Assembly: GCF_025628985.1 (NCBI RefSeq)
Contig: NZ_JAOTEM010000004.1
Location: forward strand, 1-64,000
Direction of reading: 5' to 3'
From: Chryseobacterium edaphi
GTDB lineage: Bacteria; Bacteroidota; Bacteroidia; Flavobacteriales; Weeksellaceae
DNA length: 64,000 nt
The stretch's first letter is position 1; each line of letters starts with the position of its first letter. Shown here piece after piece: positions 32,837-39,830 of the stretch. Made by a program: the position numbers and the translations under genes. Below the pieces are notes generated by a model. The model saw only the letters and a list, made by a program, of their open reading frames with translations. It did no database searches and had not been told where the DNA came from.

Positions 32837-34098
32837 TTTCTTTGAAATTTTAACAAAGATACATTCAATTTTGCCCAATATCCAAATTTAGGTTTTGCCC
32901 AAGTATAAACCCATTGGGATTGCCCTACCAATCCATCACCTATTGTTTTAAGTTGCCCATAACTACTCGTTTCTCCATCTTCATCATATATTTTATATGT
33001 CGGATCACATGGATTTGTATTATCTATAACAATAAATAATGTGTGGAATGCTTCGACAATAGATAAATAAAAAATATGTATTCCTATTTTATTTTTTACG
33101 ACTGTTTGGAAGTAATTATTAATTGCTTCTTTACCATTAGTTTTTAAAGACAATTTTCTGCTTGGATTGTTCCCGTACTTATCTATTTTATTTACTTCTT
33201 GAATACCAAATATTCCACCATCAAACTCCTTATAATTTCTACCATATCCTAATTTTTCTATTTTTTTTGCTCTATCAATAGCTGTCGTAAAGCCAGGACT
33301 ATATATTAATTGCTGACTTTTATCATCATATGCATAAAAATCCTTTTTGTTGTCTACTATTGCACCTAAAAATCTGTCTGCTCCTTGAATACAATAATTT
33401 ACGGAATATTCTCCTGTTGTAGGTCTCTTTTTATGCTCTTGAGAAATGATTGACAACAAATCAAAACCCTTTTTGAGCTCATCCACCATGAATACATCTT
33501 GTTGAATAACTGTAAAATTAAGTTTTCCACATTTAACTGTTTTTTTCGAACGTCCCCAAATACCATCATTATCATCACTAGCATAAATTTCAATTGAAAA
33601 TTTATCTCCTCTATTTAGTGTATGAAAAATTTCTAATGTATATTGGTCTCCAAATTCAGCATCTTTTAGATCATACGTTTTAGAATTAGTATTTATCTTT
33701 TCAGGATTTTTTTCACTTAATAACCTTATTTTTGCTTTCGCATTATTTGTCCTGAACTCTAAAATTCCGTCACCATCTTGATAACCCCATCCGTCATATC
33801 CTTGTATATTTTGAAGAGGGATATAAGCTTTTGAGTTTTTTGTTATTACGATATCAGGAACTGTATAATTTCTTAAATCATCGTCAAAATCAATCCCTAA
33901 ATTTATTTTTTCGCTAGCACAATCTGCAACGGATACTATACAATTTTTAGATTTTTCAGAATTGTTAATTCTAACAATTGGTAAAAAATCTTCATTATCA
34001 GGTTCGCTTTGAATTTTTTTAGCTTCTAATACCTCTATATTTCCCAACCCCAACGCTTTTATTTTATTGGGCAATCCTAACGCTTTTATTTTGCTCAT
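32833..34098 (-). CDS. Putative effector with papain-like cysteine peptidase region
   Basis: 421 residues, no signal peptide. The N-terminus carries a short direct repeat (KIKALGLPNKIKALGLG). The middle (about 60-200) is beta-rich. The C-terminal half has NYCIQGADRFLGAI (Cys236), FHTLFIVID (His352) and KIYDEDG (Asp372/374), in the order and context of papain-like cysteine peptidases/amidases. It lies 67 bp after the 1227-aa gene and overlaps the small signal-peptide protein by 4 bp, as effector-immunity pairs often do. Toxin or effector status is inference; the catalytic pattern is by eye and needs structural comparison. Confidence 0.5.
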   Translation of the reverse strand: MSKIKALGLPNKIKALGLGNIEVLEAKKIQSEPDNEDFLPIVRINNSEKSKNCIVSVADCASEKINLGIDFDDDLRNYTVPDIVITKNSKAYIPLQNIQGYDGWGYQDGDGILEFRTNNAKAKIRLLSEKNPEKINTNSKTYDLKDAEFGDQYTLEIFHTLNRGDKFSIEIYASDDNDGIWGRSKKTVKCGKLNFTVIQQDVFMVDELKKGFDLLSIISQEHKKRPTTGEYSVNYCIQGADRFLGAIVDNKKDFYAYDDKSQQLIYSPGFTTAIDRAKKIEKLGYGRNYKEFDGGIFGIQEVNKIDKYGNNPSRKLSLKTNGKEAINNYFQTVVKNKIGIHIFYLSIVEAFHTLFIVIDNTNPCDPTYKIYDEDGETSSYGQLKTIGDGLVGQSQWVYTWAKPKFGYWAKLNVSLLKFQRK

Positions 34099-34165
34099 TT
34101 TTTCTAAATTTTAAAAGTTAAAATAGACATGGTGGCAGAAATACCACCATTTCTTTAATTAAATC

Positions 34166-37100
34166 TTAATCTAAAGTACTATCCGCAATAGTACCATGAG
34201 ATAACTGTACATCTCTAGGTTCAAAACTAGTTTTAGTCTCTAATTCTAAAGGATTTTCACAATTAGTAGCATCTAATTCAGGGAAAATCGGCAATGGTTG
34301 ATCAACAGGTAATCCTGTAGATTTATCCTGAATAATGGTAAGCGTTGTTGGAACTCTTGTAATCCAATACTTTCCTTGCGGTTTTCCTGTTGGTTGACGC
34401 ATTTCGTCTGCAATAGACATGTACATCGGATCTCCGATTACGGGAACTTCTCCGCCGTTCCAGATTTTACCTGTTGTAAGGAAGAAATTGACAGCATCTT
34501 CAAATCCCGGTTTTACAGTGACAATGACTCTTGCCATACCTGCTTGTAAGAAACTTCTGAATAATGGATCTGTACTTTCAGAAACGTACATTTCCTGCCA
34601 AAGTTTACGATTTGCCCAATAGTATGGATAAAATGTGTAATCCATGATTTCCCACTCAAAAGCCTGTTCCATGAATTTCGCTAAGGCTGTATATTTATCA
34701 AGATCTTCACCTAAATAAACCTGATAATTTTCCATTACCGTATCTTTCTCTGCTCCGTTGGTCATTACTTGTCCTAAAACACTCAGATAATCTTGCAACA
34801 GATAAGCAATACAGTTATGTTTCAGAACATCATGCTCCATGTATCTGTAGAAAGTTCCTGTCTTTTCTTTAGCTGCAGCTTCTTTCTCTTTTTGTTCCGC
34901 ATCGAGTCTGGCCTGTTCTTCCTGGAATTTTTTATACGCTTCTTCGTAAGCTGTGATGATTAAATTAAAATTCTCTTGTTGCCATGCCTGCATAAAAGTA
35001 TCAGATAATTTACAATACAATGTCACATTAAGAGTTACATCTTCAATATTTCTGCCTCTGTATAAGAAATTAAATGATCCTTCAAGATTCAATCCGGTTT
35101 CCATAACAGTTCCCTGATTAATTCTTCCTCCGAAACTTAAATCTCTGTCACCGCCTCTTCCGTTGCTGCAATAGAAATTACTGTTATGCCACAGAGAATT
35201 TCTGCTCATATAAAATCCTAGTTTCATTGTTGTAGCAGCATAATTAGGGGTAATGTTTATAGGAGTCCCTACAGCTCCGAAAGAACCGGTAGAATTTGGT
35301 CTTCCTTTAATTTCCTGATAAACTTCAGCGTCTTCTTTGGGAAGATCGGTAAGTTTTACACCGTAAATTTGTGCCCAATATTGTAATAACGCTTTTGTTG
35401 CAGACTTAGAATCTGCCATCGTGTAAGGTCTGTCTGCTTTTCTAGGATCAATAGGAGCAGTAAGAATTTGACCTTTTGCTACAGCTAAAGATAATCTATG
35501 TAACCTTGCCGGTTCAGGAACCATAAATTCAAACATAGTACGTTTACCATAATTATAAATCTGGTTTTTCATTTTCTTATCAATCCAGCGATAAACTCCT
35601 GTAATATGTTGAGGCGGTTCGTTGGTTGTAAGAGCTTTTCCTCGGTTGTCAAATTCGTGTACGTTGGTTTCTGTGTATTCTTTAATGATTTTCTGGACTC
35701 TTTCTTCAGAAATTTTGGTAAGAACTCTTTCCATTGCTCTTTCTGTAATCTCCTGAGATTTCATTACAGCTTGTCTTGTGCTATCATGTTGAGCGGTATT
35801 GTTTGCATATTCTGCACCAATTTCAAATGACATTCCATAACCTCCGTAAGTTGCACGAGTGTGAGCTGTGATGGCTTGTTGCTTTTCTACTTCTTTTGCA
35901 ACTTCAGTCTGCATGTCTGTTCTTGAAGTTTTAGAAGTATCAGAAATTTTTTCTGTTTCCTGAGATTTTGATGTCGTGTCTGTAATTTCAGAATAATCTC
36001 TTGCAACGGAAGATTTATGTCTTAATTCACTTGCCATTACATTTTCGATATTCGAAACTTCTCCCGGAACATAAGCATGAACACTTTGTACAACTTTAAG
36101 GAAATCGGCAACTCCCAATCTTTTAATTCCGAAATTCTTTCTTCTGTAAGTTTCTTCAGATCCTTTTATCGGATTTTCTGTGCGCTCTTTTAAGGTAAGA
36201 ATTCCTGTTAATAATTGATTATTTGGAATTTTTAATAATTCCAGATAGGCTTCACTTCCATTATCAAAATAAACATCAATTCTTATTTTTGAAATAGATG
36301 CAAATTTGTTGACCATTACAGCCGGAAAGCTAATCATATTATTAAGTACAGAAATATTACTTAGTGTTTCCTGATAAACTCCTGTACTAGATTCTAACAC
36401 TATTTTTGCATTGGCAACACTCCATGAATTATCCTGCACTTCAAAAGAGAAATTAATAAATCCGTTGTTAGGAATAAATATAGATCTAGAATAAATCGCC
36501 TGTAAATTATATGCTAAATGAGTAATTGAACGAGCATTTACCACCGGAATTAATGCTCCTCCAATATTTGCATATTGTGTTTGCTCAATCGTTGCGTTAT
36601 CCAAAGCATTTTGCGTAGTTGCTGCAATATTATTCTGAACATGAGCAATTACTTCATTAAATGTCTCATAACTATCATCAATTTGAAGAAACTGTGCTCC
36701 GATCTTCAATTCCCTTTCAGAAATAACCTCACTTTTTGCATCTTTTGCTAATTTTGTACGAAAGTTTTCGTTGATGTCCTGAACGGAACATAATTCAATA
36801 AATAAATCCAAAGATTCCGGAGATAGCTTTTCCTGAAGATCAGAAAGGTTGATTTCATTTTTATATGAAAACTCAAATACCGGAAGATTTAATTCTTTTA
36901 AATGATTATATAATCTCTGTAATTCTTCCTCAGAAGCTTTCTGTTCGAGTAAAATATCGATCTGTTCAGATATTTTTTCGTACTCTTCTAATTCTTTTCG
37001 ATAGTTATCTTTATATTTTTCATATTCTATTTGATAAGCTTTCTCACTCGATTTATGATATGATTTTTGAAGTTTTTCTAATTCGGAATTTAATTTTTCA

Positions 37101-37849
37101 AGCTTTTCTTTTCTTAGTAAAGCTTCAGTAACAATCAAATCATTTTTTGCAACAGAATTTATTCTTTCCAAATCTTTCGGAGCAAGTGATACGTTTGAGG
37201 AAGCTTCTGATTTTAAAGCCGCTCCATTTCCGGTATTCACATTATCTTCTTCCAAGAATAGATATTTCGGCATTACTATTTTACCATTGAGTGCATTATC
37301 CAAAGGTTTTTTATCACCATTTGCTTTCAATACATCTTCATTGATGTCTATATATTGTGCAAAACCAATATGAATCGCTTTTAAAATATGACTGATTGCT
37401 TCTTTTACATAAAAATCTTTTTGGCTGACAATCTGATAAATAAGATTATTCCAAAGATTATCAAAAATTTTCATAGCATCTAAAGTCAATTCTTTATTGC
37501 TGTCGATCAGAGAACTGTAATATTCCTTTGTGTAGTCCCAATCGCCTTTAGAAAGAGTTTCTTTTTTTGAAATTTTTCTTCCGATTACCAAAAGAGTTGC
37601 AAATACTCCCGTTTCTAATTCCTTTTCTGTTTTAATAGCTGAAGGAGCAAAATCTGAGATTTTAGAAGATAATGCCTGAAGTTTTAAAGTCCGACCGCTT
37701 CTTGATGAAACAGCATCATCGAAAATACCTTTCGCTCCTGATGGACGATGAATAAAACCGAGATTTCTTCTTTTAGTTTCTGTAAGTTGTGGGTTTCTTA
37801 AACTCACGAATCTGAATAACGTCTGAGACGCATTGTTGTTTGTTGACAT
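34166..37849 (-). CDS. Large 1227-aa protein of the effector-like operon
   Basis: 1227 residues with no signal peptide or transmembrane segment that I can see. A charged coiled-coil lies at about 244-320, a Ser/Thr/Glu-rich helical stretch at about 605-660, a central segment with YGGYGMSF and GVYRWIDKKM... YNYGKR... VPEPARLH, another Lys/Glu helical stretch near 965-995, and a C-terminal region ending DSTLD with two-aromatic motifs (DYTFYPYYWANRKLW). I do not recognise a named family. Its size, lack of signal, coiled coils and the downstream putative effector suggest a delivery, scaffold or toxin component, perhaps handed to the T6SS. That is speculation. The operon is bounded by border motifs at 32382 and 38184. 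Confidence 0.6.
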   Translation of the reverse strand: MSTNNNASQTLFRFVSLRNPQLTETKRRNLGFIHRPSGAKGIFDDAVSSRSGRTLKLQALSSKISDFAPSAIKTEKELETGVFATLLVIGRKISKKETLSKGDWDYTKEYYSSLIDSNKELTLDAMKIFDNLWNNLIYQIVSQKDFYVKEAISHILKAIHIGFAQYIDINEDVLKANGDKKPLDNALNGKIVMPKYLFLEEDNVNTGNGAALKSEASSNVSLAPKDLERINSVAKNDLIVTEALLRKEKLEKLNSELEKLQKSYHKSSEKAYQIEYEKYKDNYRKELEEYEKISEQIDILLEQKASEEELQRLYNHLKELNLPVFEFSYKNEINLSDLQEKLSPESLDLFIELCSVQDINENFRTKLAKDAKSEVISERELKIGAQFLQIDDSYETFNEVIAHVQNNIAATTQNALDNATIEQTQYANIGGALIPVVNARSITHLAYNLQAIYSRSIFIPNNGFINFSFEVQDNSWSVANAKIVLESSTGVYQETLSNISVLNNMISFPAVMVNKFASISKIRIDVYFDNGSEAYLELLKIPNNQLLTGILTLKERTENPIKGSEETYRRKNFGIKRLGVADFLKVVQSVHAYVPGEVSNIENVMASELRHKSSVARDYSEITDTTSKSQETEKISDTSKTSRTDMQTEVAKEVEKQQAITAHTRATYGGYGMSFEIGAEYANNTAQHDSTRQAVMKSQEITERAMERVLTKISEERVQKIIKEYTETNVHEFDNRGKALTTNEPPQHITGVYRWIDKKMKNQIYNYGKRTMFEFMVPEPARLHRLSLAVAKGQILTAPIDPRKADRPYTMADSKSATKALLQYWAQIYGVKLTDLPKEDAEVYQEIKGRPNSTGSFGAVGTPINITPNYAATTMKLGFYMSRNSLWHNSNFYCSNGRGGDRDLSFGGRINQGTVMETGLNLEGSFNFLYRGRNIEDVTLNVTLYCKLSDTFMQAWQQENFNLIITAYEEAYKKFQEEQARLDAEQKEKEAAAKEKTGTFYRYMEHDVLKHNCIAYLLQDYLSVLGQVMTNGAEKDTVMENYQVYLGEDLDKYTALAKFMEQAFEWEIMDYTFYPYYWANRKLWQEMYVSESTDPLFRSFLQAGMARVIVTVKPGFEDAVNFFLTTGKIWNGGEVPVIGDPMYMSIADEMRQPTGKPQGKYWITRVPTTLTIIQDKSTGLPVDQPLPIFPELDATNCENPLELETKTSFEPRDVQLSHGTIADSTLD

Positions 37850-38427
37850 TTTGTGTAGATTTGTTTGATTTTATAAAGGTTAAGATTTGAAGGTTCTTTT
37901 TATTAGAATTCCTTCAGGTTTTAGCCTTATTTTTTTAGGTGGTTTCCGGCGAAAGATTTCCACCTTAGTATTTAATATCAAGTTTCATTTCTGTATTTCT
38001 CTTGATGCAAATATCAGTGCTGAAAGCGACAAAACTCGTCGTATGAAAAATGAACCTTTAATTTTTATAAGAAATTTAAATAATAGAAATTACCCCTTGG
38101 CAATATTGACCGAGATGAATGATTGAAAATTCAAGTTATCTAAGTTCTCTATCTATGCAACTTGTTTTTTTATAAGCAAATAATCTTAAAAAACGATGGT
38201 AAATTTATTTCTGAAGGTAAAAGTTAATTTATAAATATTCCAATTTTAGAATAATAGAATAACTACCAAGAAATAAAACATCTTAATTTCAGTATGTTAT
38301 ATTTAAATCCATAAGTTTTGAAAAAAAATACTTTTTGAATTGCTAAAATTACTAAATTACGATATGAAAAAAGCGAAATCCGAAAAGCTTTACAAAGAGT
38401 AGGAATCAAAGACAAATTTTATTTATT
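37850..38427. other. Intergenic stretch upstream of the 1227-aa gene
   Basis: 578 bp. It holds a hairpin (AGGTGG at 37937-37942, CCACCT at 37960-37965) in the leader of the minus-strand operon and border motif copy 5 at 38184. The plus-strand TTG-initiated frame at 37887-38126 is not convincing. At 38342-38431 a plus-strand frame reads as a C-terminal protein remnant ending KALQRVGIKDKFYLL, whose TGA overlaps the ATG of the GG-leader peptide gene. Confidence 0.5.
38184..38199 (+). repeat. Border motif, copy 5
   Basis: TCTTAAAAAACGATGG, one substitution from the common core. It lies between the minus-strand operon and the peptide gene. Confidence 0.55.
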
Positions 38428-38431
38428 ATGA
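38342..38431 (+). pseudogene. C-terminal remnant upstream of the GG-leader peptide gene
   Basis: An open stretch without a start codon encodes about 28 residues (AKITKLRYEKSEIRKALQ and then RVGIKDKFYLL) and ends at a TGA that overlaps the next ATG (ATGA). It looks like the tail of a lost larger gene that was once coupled to the peptide gene. Parent family unknown. Confidence 0.4.
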
Positions 38432-38607
38432 AAAATCTTAAGAAACTTTCTAGGGAAACTTTAAAAATGGTACAGGGAGGTTATACACCTGAATGTTTGG
38501 AAGGAATGAGATCAATGTCATGTCAGCAACAGCCTGGTCCAAATTTAACTTATATGACTCCATTCGGTTGTCCTCCAGCTGTTAAAATGTATTGTCAATT
38601 TCCTTAA
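38428..38607 (+). CDS. GG-leader bacteriocin-like peptide (59 aa)
   Basis: A 59-residue gene too short for most gene finders. It starts MKNLKKLSRETLKMVQGG, the double-glycine leader typical of Chryseobacterium bacteriocin-like peptides, which are cut after GG by C39-peptidase ABC exporters. The 41-residue core has four Cys (precursor positions 23, 32, 48 and 56) plus many Pro and Met, so disulfides or modification are possible. No exporter or modifying enzyme lies nearby. It sits between border motifs at 38184 and 39020, with a strong terminator at 38828. Antibacterial activity is not shown. Confidence 0.8.
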   Translation: MKNLKKLSRETLKMVQGGYTPECLEGMRSMSCQQQPGPNLTYMTPFGCPPAVKMYCQFP

Positions 38608-38827
38608 ATAAAATGAGATTGTCAGTTTGACTTATATTTTTATACGAAAATTTTGTTTTAATATTTTGTTACAAAATTAATTTAGAATGAGCATTTTTCT
38701 TAAACTATTCTAAAAAACCAAAAACAGACAGATCATTTTAATAATTAAGAAAATGTGAGTATAAAATTAGGAAAAAACAAATGTTTCGTACTAACCGATA
38801 GATATTATAGGTCAAAAATAATTAGTC

Positions 38828-38863
38828 AAACCAAAGCAAGAATGTTTTTGCTTTGGTTTTTTG
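38828..38863 (+). terminator. Strong rho-independent terminator
   Basis: AAACCAAAGCAA (38828-38839) pairs with TTGCTTTGGTTT (38848-38859), a perfect 12-bp stem followed by a T-run. It lies 220 bp after the GG-leader peptide gene and is the likely end of its transcript. Confidence 0.85.
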
Positions 38864-39019
38864 TTTAAGGTTCTCATTTTTAATTCAGACTTAATGTGCT
38901 TTTGGCTCAGAGTAATCTAATGGTTCGAAGAAGGTTGGGACTCATTGTAAATGTAAATCGATTCTGTCTAAATTAGGCTTATCTTTTAAATCTAGATCGT
39001 TAAGAGTTGTGTTATAAAG

Positions 39020-39035
39020 GCTCAAAAAACGATGA
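39020..39035 (+). repeat. Border motif, copy 6
   Basis: GCTCAAAAAACGATGA, close to the common form. It follows the peptide gene and its terminator. Confidence 0.6.
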
Positions 39036-39780
39036 ATTAGAATGATGAATCTCAATAAAGTTGTTTTTTCCGACAATCAAAATTAGTTCGCTAAATCTCT
39101 CAGGATCTTCCTTCATGGATTTTCTGCAATTGTTCTTTTAATGAATTAAAAATTCAAATAAAATACTTATATAAAGATTATTTATTGGTTCATTGAAGGC
39201 TCTCATTCTAAGCAGATCTTTCGGTGTTCATTTCTTAATTATTCTCTTTTTTCTTATCATTAATTATTTTATTGAAATTACGATTAATGTTATAAAAATT
39301 GAAATGTTGATGCCGAAATTTAATCATGTAAACTGAAAAGACCATATAAAAATAACTTATAATGTAACATCTCAATCCTTCATACTAACTTTTAAATCTA
39401 GTATGAGATTATAATTGTTCTTAACAATTACAATTTCAAAGCTTTTGATATTGTCCTTAAAGTCTTTTCAACCGGTTTAAAATCTCTATGGCGTGAAAAA
39501 TATGTTAATAATCTTGGATAAATAAACTTCTATTAGTATATATTTTTTTATCATTCAGTTACAATTACTCAGTGATTTAATACATATATAGTTAATTATC
39601 TCTTAAATTTTTGAGTTTTAAACTGTGAATTTATAAAATTTCACCAGCACAATAATTAGTAAATATTTTTTATATCATTGTATTTCAGTTATATATAAAA
39701 AATTGGTGTTAATTACTTCCATACACAAATGCCACGCGTGTTTCTTGAATAAATAAATTAATAGTTTTATGAAAAGCATT

Positions 39781-39802
39781 TACATTACTTTTTTGTAATG
39801 TA
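39781..39802. promoter_or_regulatory. Palindrome in front of the M4 protease gene
   Basis: TACATTAC (39781-39788) and GTAATGTA (39795-39802) form a perfect 8-bp inverted repeat around TTTTTT, 28 bp before the start codon. It could be an operator or a leader hairpin that limits translation. It is not placed as a terminator of an upstream gene. Confidence 0.45.
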
Positions 39803-39830
39803 TTAAAATAACACTTCAAACAATCTATTT

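Larger units (their letters stand above)
38608..39830. other. Long intergenic stretch before the M4 protease gene
   Basis: About 1.2 kb without a gene that I can support. It contains a strong terminator (38828-38863), border motif copy 6 (39020-39035) and a hairpin close to the protease gene (39781-39802). The rest is AT-rich with no clear frame, and may be decayed cassette DNA. Confidence 0.6.

Noticed and set aside
37937..37965. Hairpin AGGTGG/CCACCT as a terminator
   Set aside because: No T-run on either strand in the right place; kept only as a leader hairpin.
37887..38126. TTG-started frame of 79 codons upstream of the 1227-aa gene
   Set aside because: No ribosome-binding context or signal pattern; it crosses a hairpin in the leader of the minus-strand operon.
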